Of a DNA stretch of 64,000 bases, positions 16,910-25,965 are shown piece after piece (within the stretch, counting starts at the first letter, position 1; the number at the start of each line of letters is the position of its first letter). This DNA is from Erysipelotrichaceae bacterium. Its GTDB lineage: Bacteria; Bacillota_I; Bacilli_A; Erysipelotrichales; Erysipelotrichaceae. The position numbers and the translations under genes were made by a program. The notes under the pieces are model-generated. The model did not search any database, was not told where the DNA came from, and was given only the letters and a program-made list of their open reading frames with translations. Location of the stretch: assembly GCA_017405675.1 (NCBI GenBank), contig JAFRAB010000026.1, positions 1 through 64,000 on the forward strand, in the 5' to 3' direction.

Positions 16910-18008
16910 ATGGAAGTTTACGAAATAAGACAGGGCGGTAATGATTACCGGGACAGGCTGAAAAAGCTGGGTGATTCACTTTGACCTGCCGGTCAGAGAA
17001 ACCCGCATTAAGGAAATAGAAGAAATGATGCTGGCGCCGGGATTCTGGAGTGACCAGAGAAAGGCGCAGGCATTGGTTCAGGAAATGAATGCTCAGAAAA
17101 ACCTGATAGCTGAATATCAGGTTCTTTTGGGTACCATAAATGAGATCAATGACAGCGTGACCATGCTGAAGGATGATTACAGTGAGGAACTGCATCTTCT
17201 GATCGAAGAGGAATATGTGGATTTTGAGAAGAGATTCGAAGAGTTCGAGATCAGTGTCTTACTGTCACATCCGTATGATCAGCACAACGCCATCGTTGAA
17301 CTGCATCCGGGTGCCGGCGGCACGGAGTCTCAGGACTGGGCTCTGATGCTGTACAGAATGTATACCCGCTATGCCGCTCATAAGGGCTTTACTGTCAAGG
17401 TGCTGGATCTGCTGGATGGTGAAGAAGCCGGTATCAAGTCGGTGTCATTCCTGGTGGAAGGACCGATGGCTTACGGTTATCTCAAGGGTGAAAGAGGCGT
17501 ACACAGACTGGTACGTATTTCACCGTTCAATGCGGCCGGAAAGCGAATGACTTCATTTGCTTCAGTGGAAGTAATGCCGGAGTTCAATGAGGACATTCAA
17601 ATCGAGATAAAGCCGGAAGATATTGAGATAGATACCCATAGAGCTTCAGGAGCCGGGGGACAGCACATTAACAAGACTGACTCAGCAGTCAGAATCACGC
17701 ATATTCCGACGGGAATCGTTACTTCATGCCAGTCAGAAAGAAGCCAGCTGCAGAATAAGGAGCAGGCTTTGAACATGCTTAAGAGCAAGCTCTACCGGCG
17801 TTACATTGAAGAACAGGAAGAAAAGCTGTCCAAGATCAAAGGTGTACAGATGAAGAATGAATGGGGATCACAGATCCGCAGCTACGTATTCTGTCCTTAT
17901 ACCCTGGTAAAGGATGTCAGGACCGGATACGAGGAAACAAATGTCACCAGAGTCATGGATGGTGAAATAGATGAGTTTATTTATGCTTATCTGAAGAGTC
18001 AAATTTAA
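16910..18008 (+). CDS. prfB: Peptide chain release factor 2, with programmed +1 frameshift
   Basis: RF2 terminates translation at UGA and UAA. Translation starts at ATG 16910 and reaches an in-frame CTT TGA C at 16979-16985; a +1 shift at CTT skips T16982 and continues with GAC. The product is join(16910..16981,16983..18008), 365 residues, the same length as E. coli RF2. GGQ is at 249-251 and the RF2-type SPF anticodon motif is present (RISPFNAAGKR). A GGGTGA stretch upstream of the slip may act as the internal Shine-Dalgarno element, though spacing is longer than in E. coli. Low RF2 favours the shift, giving autoregulation. A naive caller would start at GTG 16971. Confidence 0.95.
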
Positions 18009-18010
18009 TT

Positions 18011-18910
18011 ATGCAGATACTTAAGAAATTACTAGCAGCTTTGGCCTGCTTCTTTCTGGGAAGCAGTATCGTACTGTTAAACAGCGTTAATGTCACTGAT
18101 GTTTTTCTGCAACCGCAGGTCGTTAAAAGCCTGGTACTGGATCAGGAATTCAGCATAGCGACTACAGAGGGCGAAATGACGCTTACTGATACTGTCAAAG
18201 GGCAGCTGAAGGAAAAACTTCAGACAGTAAACGTTACGGATGATCAGTTTGAGCAGCTGCTGAAAAGCAGATCAGTCACTAATGTGTACGCTCTGATAGG
18301 TGAAGCAGTGGTTGCTGAATTGCGACAGGTACCTTCTGATATTAAAAATGCCGAAGATGTTGCCGTGGTCTGTAACAGGGAATTAGGCAATATAGCCGCT
18401 GAAATTACTGATCTTGATGAAGAGCAGGAAGAATTATTCAGAACGGAATTCACAAAGATAATGCAGCAGGTATATGACGTGCTTACCGGTCCATCACGCC
18501 GAGCCATAATACCACATACCGATATCATACGGTATTTCAGAGGAATACTGATCGCTGTGTCTGTGATACTGATCCTGCTGATGAAGGTCGGTCTGGGCAA
18601 GTTCAGCAAGGCCTGCAGAACGGCTGGAGTTATCATCGGAGTTGTTACGGTACCTTTCCTGTTTAACGTTATCAGACTGACAAGTGCCATTTCAAACCTT
18701 GGTGACACCGGCAGCAGCGTGGCTTTTACGGTAATAAAGGGTCTTAACTACGGTCCGTTAATGCTCAGGACGCGGTTTACAGCCCTTACAGGCGTTGTTT
18801 TGGCCATATACGGTATTCGTATGGCACGCAGAGAATATATCCTTGAGGACGGCACTATACCGATCGTACTGCAGGATGAAAAGTATTTTGAGGAAAAAAA
18901 TATTTTGTAA
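18011..18910 (+). CDS. Membrane protein of unknown function
   Basis: A 299-residue protein with an N-terminal hydrophobic helix (about 7-26), a soluble region of about 150 residues, and three C-terminal membrane helices (about 175-195, 203-225, 252-272). The topology suggests an exposed extracytoplasmic domain anchored at both ends. It starts two bases after the prfB stop and ends just before a new promoter. No family recognised. Confidence 0.7.
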   Translation: MQILKKLLAALACFFLGSSIVLLNSVNVTDVFLQPQVVKSLVLDQEFSIATTEGEMTLTDTVKGQLKEKLQTVNVTDDQFEQLLKSRSVTNVYALIGEAVVAELRQVPSDIKNAEDVAVVCNRELGNIAAEITDLDEEQEELFRTEFTKIMQQVYDVLTGPSRRAIIPHTDIIRYFRGILIAVSVILILLMKVGLGKFSKACRTAGVIIGVVTVPFLFNVIRLTSAISNLGDTGSSVAFTVIKGLNYGPLMLRTRFTALTGVVLAIYGIRMARREYILEDGTIPIVLQDEKYFEEKNIL

Positions 18911-18916
18911 AAGTAC

Positions 18917-18944
18917 TTTACAAGCCAGGGGGGTATGTTATAAT
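18917..18944 (+). promoter_or_regulatory. Promoter of the riboswitch-flotillin transcript
   Basis: TTTACA (18917-18922), 16-base spacer, TATAAT (18939-18944). Transcription would begin at about 18951, the 5' edge of the riboswitch. Confidence 0.78.
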
Positions 18945-18950
18945 GACCTC

Positions 18951-19035
18951 AGATGAGGGAGTAACAAACACCACGGTGTTGTGAAGCCGCCAATCGGTAG
19001 AAATACCCGGCCAACATTAAATTGTGAGACTCATG
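18951..19035 (+). promoter_or_regulatory. yybP-ykoY-type (manganese) riboswitch
   Basis: The aptamer pattern fits: a P1 stem ATGAG (18953-18957) with CTCAT (19030-19034), the conserved GGGAGTA loop directly after the 5' P1 strand, an AACACC/GGTGTT hairpin, and a second arm GCCG...CAAT...GGTA-GAAA-TACC...CGGC. In this family the L1 and L3 loops dock and bind Mn2+. The 3' strand of P1 also forms the 5' arm of the terminator at 19029-19060, so P1 formation would prevent termination: an ON switch. The downstream gene is flotillin rather than the usual Mn2+ exporter. Identification is by eye. Confidence 0.65.
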
Positions 19036-19060
19036 TAGCAGAACTGCTGTATGAGTTTTT
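19029..19060 (+). terminator. Riboswitch expression-platform terminator
   Basis: Thirteen-base-pair stem (ACTCATGTAGCAG with CTGCTGTATGAGT, two G-U pairs), AA loop, then T5. Its first six bases are shared with riboswitch P1. Confidence 0.85.
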
Positions 19061-19078
19061 ATTTAAATAATAAACCCA

Positions 19079-19105
19079 GGATACAGCAGCTGCTGTATCC
19101 TTTTT
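19079..19105 (+). terminator. Second tandem terminator before flotillin
   Basis: A perfect 22-base palindrome (GGATACAGCAG/CTGCTGTATCC) followed by T5. Its 5' arm (19081-19089) is also perfectly complementary to the 3' arm of the first terminator (19044-19052), so the two hairpins can exchange strands. Confidence 0.82.
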
Positions 19106-19158
19106 GTCATAAAGGATACCGTTCTTTGAAAAGAATTATTTGAAGGAGGTATGGTATT

Positions 19159-20574
19159 ATGGAAAGAATAATTCCTTTCGTCATCGCAGCGGTAATCGCT
19201 GTCGCGGTGATTGCGATACTGATGTCAGGCTATGTCAAGGCTTCTCCGGATGTTGCCGTGATCATTTCAGGGCTTAACAGAACTCCGAGAGTGCTGATTG
19301 GACGTGCCGGTATCAAGGTACCTTTCTTTGAAAAGGTTGATCATCTGCATCTGGGACAGATCTCAGTGGATATCAAGACGGATTCCTACATTCCTACCAA
19401 TGACTTCATCAATGTCAAGGTAGATGCCATTGCCAAGGTCCGTATTGATACCAGTGCCGAGGGCATGCTGAAGGCTGAAAGAAACTTCCTTAACAAGGAG
19501 CCTAATGACATCGCCCTGGAGCTGCAGGATTCTCTGCAGGGCAACATGCGTGAAATCATCGGAACACTGGATCTCAAGACCATAAATACCGACAGGGATT
19601 CATTCTCTGATCAGGTAATGGCCAAGGCCAGCAAGGACATGGAAAAGCTGGGTATTGAAATCCTCTCCTGCAACATTCAGAATGTAACTGATGAAAACGG
19701 ACTGATCAATGACCTGGGTATGGATAATACTTCCAAGATCAAGAAAGACGCTCAGATCGCCAGAGCAGAAGCTGACAGAGATGTAGCCATTGCCAAGGCG
19801 TTAGCTGACAAGGCTGCCAACGATGCCAGAGTAGCTGCTGAAACTGAGATTGCCAAGAAGAACAACGAACTGGCAATTCAGCAGGCTGAACTGAAGCTGG
19901 AAAGTGACAGAAAGATCGCCATGGCTGATGCTGCCTATGAAATTCAGAAGCAGGAACAGCAGAAGACGATTCAGACAGCCACCGTTAATGCTCAGATCGC
20001 CAGAGCTGACAGGGAAGCCGAACTGAAGCAGAAGGAAGTTGAGATCCGTCAGCAGGAACTGACCGCTACCATTGAGAAGCAGGCAGACGCTGACAGATAT
20101 GCTAAGGAACAGGAAGCCGAGGCCAAGATGATTCAGCTGAAGAAAGAAGCGGAAGCCAACCGTTACATTGCCCAGATGGAGGCAGAGGCTATTGAAGCCA
20201 AGGGTAAGGCTGAAGCTGAGGCTATCAGACTGAAAGGCATGGCAGAGGCTGAAGCCATGGAAAAGAAGGCAGAAGCCTATCAGAAGTACAACGGTGCTGC
20301 CATGGCTGAAATGATGATCAGGATCATGCCGGAACTGGCTGCTGAGATAGCCAAGCCAATCAGCGCCATTGATAAGGTAACGATTTATGAGGGCGGCAGC
20401 GGTGAAAGCGGCGTAGCCCAGGTATCAGGCAACATGCCTGTCATCATGAAGCAGGTATTTGATACCATGAGCGAAGCAACCGGTGTGGATCTCAGAGAGA
20501 TAATGAAGGCTAATACATATGATGCCAAAGTCAACAAGAACATCAATGTAACAGGCCTGGAAAACAATAAGTAA
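19159..20574 (+). CDS. Flotillin-family (SPFH domain) membrane scaffold protein
   Basis: A 471-residue flotillin. An N-terminal hydrophobic segment (about residues 3-23) anchors it; the SPFH domain covers about 25-190; a long coiled coil with repeated A/E/K-rich heptads (about 195-385, including several AEAEA blocks) follows; and a short C-terminal tail ends the protein. Flotillins oligomerise and organise membrane microdomains, influencing fluidity and protein complexes. GAAGGAGG lies before the ATG. It heads a four-gene plus-strand cluster (LURP-one-like, DUF2500, membrane protein). Control through the upstream riboswitch and two terminators is inferred from position. Confidence 0.92.
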   Translation: MERIIPFVIAAVIAVAVIAILMSGYVKASPDVAVIISGLNRTPRVLIGRAGIKVPFFEKVDHLHLGQISVDIKTDSYIPTNDFINVKVDAIAKVRIDTSAEGMLKAERNFLNKEPNDIALELQDSLQGNMREIIGTLDLKTINTDRDSFSDQVMAKASKDMEKLGIEILSCNIQNVTDENGLINDLGMDNTSKIKKDAQIARAEADRDVAIAKALADKAANDARVAAETEIAKKNNELAIQQAELKLESDRKIAMADAAYEIQKQEQQKTIQTATVNAQIARADREAELKQKEVEIRQQELTATIEKQADADRYAKEQEAEAKMIQLKKEAEANRYIAQMEAEAIEAKGKAEAEAIRLKGMAEAEAMEKKAEAYQKYNGAAMAEMMIRIMPELAAEIAKPISAIDKVTIYEGGSGESGVAQVSGNMPVIMKQVFDTMSEATGVDLREIMKANTYDAKVNKNINVTGLENNK

Positions 20575-20581
20575 ATTGAAA

Positions 20582-20607
20582 CGGTCAGCCCCTGCGGGGG
20601 CTGGCCG
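20582..20607 (+). other. Intercistronic GC-rich hairpin without T-run
   Basis: GGTCAGCCCC/GGGGCTGGCC (20583-20606) with a TGCG loop and no following T tract. It lies between flotillin and the next gene, so it may slow decay from the 3' end or set relative expression. Confidence 0.5.
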
Positions 20608-20625
20608 GGAAAGAAGGTAAAGACA

Positions 20626-21135
20626 GTGAAATATTATTTTAAGGAAAACTTCCGTCTGCTCTATGCAGATGGAGCATTATATGATTCTCACAACAACCCG
20701 GTATATACATACCGGAATCAGACATTATTTTTCCCGCAGATCGATCTCTTCAGATACGGTGAGAAGGTAGGTCATGTTAAGAAAAACTTTACCTTCTTCC
20801 TGCGTCAGTATGACATCTTCGTAAAGGGAAGAATGATCGATACTCTGAATCAGCAGTTTACGCTGTTCAGACAGGAACTGCAGCTGGAAAGACTGGGCTG
20901 GACCATTAAGGGTGATTTCCTGGCTCTGTCATATCAGATCTATGACCGCAACGGCAACATGATCTGCGAAGTGGATCAGGAACTGTTCCATCTGACCAGA
21001 CAGTATTATGTAAATATTCTGGATGAAAGCCAGGAATTGCTTATAATATTAGTGGTACTGGCAATCAACCAGTATGACAAGGATCTGTCTGCTGCCAGCA
21101 GCAGTGCATCACATCACAGTCATTCTAATCATTAG
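20626..21135 (+). CDS. LURP-one-related (tubby-like fold) protein
   Basis: A 169-residue soluble protein whose repeated short beta strands (FRLLYADGALYDSHNNPVY, then KGRMIDTLNQQFTLF, then YQIYDRNGNMICEVDQ) match the LOR/YxjI family, a tubby-like barrel. The fold binds membrane lipids in some eukaryotic members; bacterial function is unknown. It ends in a His/Ser-rich tail. The start is GTG 20626 with a modest AAGGT site. Position after flotillin suggests a membrane-associated role. Confidence 0.75.
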   Translation: MKYYFKENFRLLYADGALYDSHNNPVYTYRNQTLFFPQIDLFRYGEKVGHVKKNFTFFLRQYDIFVKGRMIDTLNQQFTLFRQELQLERLGWTIKGDFLALSYQIYDRNGNMICEVDQELFHLTRQYYVNILDESQELLIILVVLAINQYDKDLSAASSSASHHSHSNH

Positions 21136-21146
21136 GAGGTAACATT

Positions 21147-21488
21147 ATGTCAGGTATGATATGGCCGGCAAAGATATTTTTGGTAGTATGGGCAATTGTT
21201 TTCTTCGGTATATTGGCAATATTCATCACAATGCTGGTAAAAGGCCTTAAAAGAGAAGCTGACAATAAAAAACAGCCGGTTGAAACAGCTGATGTCAGAG
21301 TTATAACCAAAAGGATCCTGGTAACAGGAGAACATTCACATACAACTTATTTTGTAACATTCGAAAATGCCGGTTCCGCTAGGCAGGAATTCCAGGTGAA
21401 CGGCGAACTTTATGGCCTGCTGGTAGAGGGTGATCAGGGAAAACTGACCTATCAGGGTTATAAGGTAATAGATTTTAACAGATTTTAA
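21147..21488 (+). CDS. DUF2500 family membrane protein
   Basis: A 113-residue protein: one N-terminal membrane helix (about residues 8-32), then a small beta domain with the DUF2500 pattern (YFVTFENAG, then EFQVNGELYGLLVEGDQGKLTYQG). Function is unknown. TAGGAGG precedes the ATG, 11 bases after the LURP-one-like stop, so it belongs to the flotillin operon. Confidence 0.8.
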   Translation: MSGMIWPAKIFLVVWAIVFFGILAIFITMLVKGLKREADNKKQPVETADVRVITKRILVTGEHSHTTYFVTFENAGSARQEFQVNGELYGLLVEGDQGKLTYQGYKVIDFNRF

Positions 21489-21504
21489 TCAGGGGGTGAG
21501 AGCA

Positions 21505-23076
21505 ATGAAAAAGAATAAGGGATTTATAATTACTGCAGTAGTACTGCTACTGGTAAACTTACTGGCAGCCTATCTGTTACTGCCGACAATAAGCATTCAT
21601 AACGTAGGATTATGGTTTATCATTCTGCTGGATGTCATCATTCTGTCAGTACGGTATCATGTATTTGCCGTTCAGAGTTTAAAGAATATCAAGACTACAT
21701 CCTGGCTGAATATCGGACTGGTACTGGCTATTGTGATTGGTTCACTGGTCAGTTCCCAGATATTCAATGCTTCAGCCTATTCCAATCTGCTGGACATCAG
21801 CGTTTCCGATAAGGCTGAACTGCCTGGTACTGATAAGCTTAAGAAGATTCCTTTAATGGATACGGAAAGCTCAAAGGTACTTGGCAACCGCAAGATCGGG
21901 GCCTTAAATGAAATCGTCAGCCAGTTTGAAGTTTCAGAAGATTACATGACCATCGCCTACAGAAATGAGCCAGTTAAGGTTTCAGCTCTGAAATATGCCG
22001 GCTTATGGAAGTGGAATGCCAACAAGAAGAACGGTATTCCGGGCTACGTTATGGTAAAGCCAAATGATCTGACAGCTGAATACATTGAACTGAAGGAAGG
22101 TATGAAATATGTACCAAGCGCTTTCTTCCATCAGGATCTGGCCCGTCACATCTACTTCAGATATCCGACCGTATTCTTCGATAATATTCACTTTGAGATT
22201 ACTGAAGAAGGCAAGCCTGTTTATGTAGCCAGCACTTACGATTACACGATCGGTCTGTTCGGCGGCAAGAAGATCAACGGCTGTATCATAGTTGACCCGG
22301 TAACAGGTGATATGGACAGATATGATCTGAACAATATTCCGCAGTGGGTCGACATCGTATATAACGGCAATCATATCGCCAGATATTTCGATATCTACGG
22401 CAAGCTGATCAACGGTTTCTGGAACAGCTGGTTCGGACAGAAAGGTCTGATCGAATCTACTACGACTACCACTTATAACAGTGAAGGCGATGCTGTCAGA
22501 GAGAATGACTTCGGATACATTGTTGATAACAATGATGTCATCGTTTATACCGGTGTAACAGCCGTTACCAACGACGAAAGCAATATCGGTTATCTGATGG
22601 CTAACGAAAGAACCGGTGAAGTCAGGATCTCATACTTTGAGTCAACTGATGAAGACAGCGTCATGAGAGCCGCTGAAGGTGAGGTTCAGGAAAAAGGCTA
22701 CCGCGCCAGCTTCCCAAGCCTGATCGATATTAACGGCAAGCCGGCCTATGTAATGGTCCTGAAGGACAAGTTAGGTCTGGTCAAGATGTATGCCATCGTT
22801 GATGCAGCCCAGTATTCTCACATGATCGTCGCTGACAGCCTGGACAAGGCTCTGATGCAGTTCACCAACGGTAACATTACCGGTGAAAGCCTGCAGGAAA
22901 AGACCATTGTGATCAAGAGAGTAACCATTATCGGCAGCGGTGAACCGGTCGTCTATATCGTCGATACCGACAACAACATCTACAATTCTTCATTCCAGCC
23001 TGAAATGCTGCTGCTTGAAGAAGGTCAGGAAATAACCATTCTGACAGACGGTGCGGTATTCAGACTAAAGGACTAA
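21505..23076 (+). CDS. Large membrane-anchored protein of unknown function
   Basis: About 523 residues. Three hydrophobic helices (about 7-27, 34-55, 66-86) are followed by a soluble domain of roughly 430 residues rich in short beta-like repeats. I see no catalytic motif. The start is ATG 21505, nine bases after GGGGG; the GTG at 21496 overlaps that site. It is the last gene of the flotillin cluster, before a strong bidirectional terminator. Confidence 0.72.
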   Translation: MKKNKGFIITAVVLLLVNLLAAYLLLPTISIHNVGLWFIILLDVIILSVRYHVFAVQSLKNIKTTSWLNIGLVLAIVIGSLVSSQIFNASAYSNLLDISVSDKAELPGTDKLKKIPLMDTESSKVLGNRKIGALNEIVSQFEVSEDYMTIAYRNEPVKVSALKYAGLWKWNANKKNGIPGYVMVKPNDLTAEYIELKEGMKYVPSAFFHQDLARHIYFRYPTVFFDNIHFEITEEGKPVYVASTYDYTIGLFGGKKINGCIIVDPVTGDMDRYDLNNIPQWVDIVYNGNHIARYFDIYGKLINGFWNSWFGQKGLIESTTTTTYNSEGDAVRENDFGYIVDNNDVIVYTGVTAVTNDESNIGYLMANERTGEVRISYFESTDEDSVMRAAEGEVQEKGYRASFPSLIDINGKPAYVMVLKDKLGLVKMYAIVDAAQYSHMIVADSLDKALMQFTNGNITGESLQEKTIVIKRVTIIGSGEPVVYIVDTDNNIYNSSFQPEMLLLEEGQEITILTDGAVFRLKD

Positions 23077-23080
23077 TGAA

Positions 23081-23116
23081 AAAAGGATCTGATTTATGAA
23101 ATCAGGTCCTTTTATT
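23081..23116. terminator. Bidirectional terminator
   Basis: Fourteen-base-pair stem (AAAGGATCTGATTT/AAATCAGGTCCTTT, ATG loop) with T-rich flanks on both strands, separating the convergent flotillin cluster and surE. Confidence 0.88.
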
Positions 23117-23120
23117 ATGC

Positions 23121-23876
23121 CTAACGCTGATATTTGTTTAATGGTTCAATAAACTCATGGGCTATCTGATCGAGCTGCAGAGGAGTCAGGGAAGCATATC
23201 CAGCGTTGATGGCGTTATAGTCAACTCTCTCATCAGTTTCCGAGAAATGCTTTGTGATCTCAGCATCGGCTACTTCCAGATAACTGTTTCCGTCTTCAAA
23301 GGTTATGGATTTATAGCCTTCATCATATTCCAGCCAGCCCAGCTTATCACAGATCCTGAGGCCTTTTGGCTTGCCTGAAGGTACGTTGAGGTTTAGGAAG
23401 CATACCTTGTTCAATGGATCGACTATGAATGATTCAACGGTTTCCCTGGCCAGTTGGGCACAGTAGGAGAAATCCCTGTCTGTATAGGAACATAATGATA
23501 CCGCTACGGCCGGTATGCCATGGATGAATCCTTCCCTGGCTGCTCCGACCGTTCCCGAATAGATCAGGTCAGTGCCCAGGTTAGGTCCTTCATTGATGCC
23601 GCTGACTACGATATCCGGTATCTGCGGACACAGCTTCTTTAAGCCGACATGAACACAGTCTACCGGTGTTCCCCATAAGGCATAGGCCTTGACACCGGGA
23701 TAAAGATCACGCTCTTCATAACGCAGGTGACCGTGAATGGTCATGGAGTGTGAAAAGGCACTTTTCTGTTCACTTGGAGCCACAACGGTTACTTCACCGA
23801 TTTTGATCAGTTCCTTTACCAGAGCCAGTAAGCCTTCTGCTTCGATACCGTCATCATTGGAAATTAAAATACGCAT
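23121..23876 (-). CDS. surE: 5'/3'-nucleotidase SurE
   Basis: A metal-dependent nucleoside monophosphate phosphatase linked to stationary-phase survival. The N terminus carries the metal site NDDG (N7-D8-D9-G10), and later PSEQKSAFSHSMT, SGINEGPNLGTDLIYSGTV and PVDCV segments are characteristic of SurE. Length (251) is normal. GAGG lies upstream of the ATG and a TATAAT-like box at about 23906-23901. It is monocistronic and divergent from threonine aldolase. Confidence 0.95.
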   Translation of the reverse strand: MRILISNDDGIEAEGLLALVKELIKIGEVTVVAPSEQKSAFSHSMTIHGHLRYEERDLYPGVKAYALWGTPVDCVHVGLKKLCPQIPDIVVSGINEGPNLGTDLIYSGTVGAAREGFIHGIPAVAVSLCSYTDRDFSYCAQLARETVESFIVDPLNKVCFLNLNVPSGKPKGLRICDKLGWLEYDEGYKSITFEDGNSYLEVADAEITKHFSETDERVDYNAINAGYASLTPLQLDQIAHEFIEPLNKYQR

Positions 23877-23975
23877 ATTGAAAACCTCGTTAACACAGAA
23901 ATTATAACAGAATAAGAAGAGCGTTAATCATCATTATTAATAATAATTGTATTATAATAGTCAAAAAGGAAGATA

Positions 23976-25007
23976 ATGCGTATGAATAAGATTTACTTTA
24001 GAAATGATTACAGCGAGATTGCCTGTCCTGAAATAATAGAGAATATTGCCAAGTACAGCCAGGGACATTTTGTCGGCTATGGCGAAGATGAGATCTGTGA
24101 ATCAGCCCGTGAAAAAATAAAGAAATATCTGGGTGATGTCAACTGTGACATCCATTTCCTGGTTGGCGGTACCCAGGCCAATACCGTAATGATCGATGCC
24201 ATGCTGAAGCCATGGGAAGCTGTTGCTTCTGTGGTAAGCGGACATATCAATGTTCATGAAGCCGGTTCCATTGAAAGTACGGGACACCGTATTGAACCTC
24301 TGCCTGAACATGACGGCAAGATGGATCCGGAGGAACTGGAAAAACTGTGCATCGTTCATGAAATGGAACACATGACTGATGTCAAAGGTGTATACATCTC
24401 TCAGGCTACCGAAGTGGGAACCATTTACAGCAGGGAAGAATTACTCAAGATCAGGGAAGTCTGTGATAAATACGGTCTGTATCTGTTCGTTGACGGTGCC
24501 CGCATGGGTTCCGGTGTAATTGCCAGCGGTGTGACCTTACGGGAAATGGCTAAGATCGCTGACTGCTTCTATATCGGCGCTACCAAGAACGGCGGCATGA
24601 TCGGTGAAGCCATGGTTATCGTCAATGATGACCTGAAGCCTTCCTACAGAAGACTGATGAAGCAGCACGGTGCCTTACTGGCCAAGGGCTTCATCCTGGG
24701 CATTCAGTATGATACACTGTTTACCGATGACCTGTTCTTCAGACTGGCCAGACATGAAAATGAACTGGCACTGTATCTGAAGGAAGGAATGAAGAAACTG
24801 GGCGTCAAGCTGCTGTGTGATTCCGTTACCAATCAGCAGTTCCCGATTTTCGAAAACAGCATAATTGAAAAGCTGAGTGAGAAGTATCAGTTTGAAGTCT
24901 GGGAACCGGGTGATCAGGAAACCGTAATCAGATTTGTCTGTTCCTGGGCCACAAAGAAAGAAGATGTCGATCAGCTGCTGAGCGATGTCCGGAATCTTAT
25001 TCAATAA
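23976..25007 (+). CDS. Low-specificity threonine aldolase family protein
   Basis: A PLP-dependent fold I enzyme splitting L-threonine/allo-threonine to glycine and acetaldehyde. The PLP lysine is K204 in GATKNGG; GGTQANT and LFVDGARMGSG (binding the cofactor ring) are present. Length is 343. A TATAAT (23953-23958) and AAGGA site precede two close ATGs (23976 and 23982); either may be used. The broader beta-eliminating lyase family shares these motifs, so tryptophanase-like relatives are not fully excluded. Monocistronic. Confidence 0.88.
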   Translation: MRMNKIYFRNDYSEIACPEIIENIAKYSQGHFVGYGEDEICESAREKIKKYLGDVNCDIHFLVGGTQANTVMIDAMLKPWEAVASVVSGHINVHEAGSIESTGHRIEPLPEHDGKMDPEELEKLCIVHEMEHMTDVKGVYISQATEVGTIYSREELLKIREVCDKYGLYLFVDGARMGSGVIASGVTLREMAKIADCFYIGATKNGGMIGEAMVIVNDDLKPSYRRLMKQHGALLAKGFILGIQYDTLFTDDLFFRLARHENELALYLKEGMKKLGVKLLCDSVTNQQFPIFENSIIEKLSEKYQFEVWEPGDQETVIRFVCSWATKKEDVDQLLSDVRNLIQ

Positions 25008-25013
25008 GTAAAT

Positions 25014-25050
25014 ATAAAAAAAAGAAAAGGTCTTCGTATGAAGACCTTTT
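25014..25050 (-). terminator. Terminator of the TelA/XpaC/TPM operon (bidirectional)
   Basis: AAAAGGTCTTC/GAAGACCTTTT stem (25025-25050) with a GTAT loop. On the minus strand a long T-rich tract follows; on the plus strand it can end the threonine aldolase transcript with T4. Confidence 0.88.
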
Positions 25051-25957
25051 AATGTCTGCCTGCGCCTGCTCCTCTGGATGAACCTCCGAATGAAGTTCCG
25101 GTTCCTGAAGAGTGTGAGGACGATGACGAATGACTTCCGCCTCCGGAATATCCGCCACCACCGGAGTAACCGCCGCCTCCGGAATAACTGCTGCCGCCGC
25201 TGCTTGGGCGTCTGCGATACCTGTCATAACCGTAATAAGTTGACGGGGTATACGTGAACGGGCTGGTATATGTCCTGTATCTCGGGCGAGTGTAATAATA
25301 CGTTGGCTGGTAATATCTGCGAGTTGATCTTGTAGCTATTCTGTAAATCAGCATTATGACACATACAATTATGATCAGTTCAAACATGAGCGAGATCCAG
25401 CTGTAAGTGCTTGATGAGCCTTGATTATTGTTTCCGCCACCAGGAGATGATTGATTGCCGTATATGTTCTGATCTATATACGTATAGGTCTGATCGAAGA
25501 CTCTTCTGACACCGGTGTCATAATCCTTAGCTGCAAATGAAGGTTCGAGATAGTCATCAAGGAGTTTCTGGACATCATAGATAGGGAAGTCATCTTCAAG
25601 ACCTCTTCCCAGCATCATGTAATAGTCGTCATCTCCTATTGACAGAAGCAGGAGTACGCCGTTATTCAATGATGAATCGCCGATCTTCCACTGATTGAAG
25701 ATGGATAAGGCATAGTCATCAATTCTGCCCGTGACGAAATCTACAGTTACTACCACAATGCAGGCGCTGTAATCGTCAGCCAGCTGCTGTGATTTCTGCT
25801 GTATGTGTTTTTCTGTTTCGTCCGACAGTACATCGGCATAATCTTCTACCCATGTTGTGCTGCTGGTTCTTTCCGGTACCTTGATGCTGGCTGAAACAGT
25901 TGTCAGCGACAGCAGCATGGAAAAGACGAGAACAGCAGCGGCTATAGCTTTCTTCAT
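25049..25957 (-). CDS. TPM-domain (YgcG family) secreted or membrane protein
   Basis: A 302-residue protein with a signal peptide (about 1-24), a TPM domain (about 35-155; VEDYADVLSDE, then NNGVLLLLSIGDDDYYMMLGRG), a membrane helix (about 185-205), a Tyr/Arg-rich stretch, and a Gly/Ser tail (SGGGGYSGGG repeats, ending SSRGAGAGRH). TPM proteins are membrane-associated and linked to protein-complex maintenance; a phosphatase activity is reported for some. It is the last gene of the seven-gene operon. The low-complexity tail is common in this family. Confidence 0.88.
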   Translation of the reverse strand: MKKAIAAAVLVFSMLLSLTTVSASIKVPERTSSTTWVEDYADVLSDETEKHIQQKSQQLADDYSACIVVVTVDFVTGRIDDYALSIFNQWKIGDSSLNNGVLLLLSIGDDDYYMMLGRGLEDDFPIYDVQKLLDDYLEPSFAAKDYDTGVRRVFDQTYTYIDQNIYGNQSSPGGGNNNQGSSSTYSWISLMFELIIIVCVIMLIYRIATRSTRRYYQPTYYYTRPRYRTYTSPFTYTPSTYYGYDRYRRRPSSGGSSYSGGGGYSGGGGYSGGGSHSSSSSHSSGTGTSFGGSSRGAGAGRH

Positions 25958-25965
25958 TTTTTCTC

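Noticed and set aside
20582..20607. Intrinsic terminator after flotillin
   Set aside because: Strong stem but no T-run; the next gene has a ribosome site close by, so it is listed as an intercistronic hairpin.
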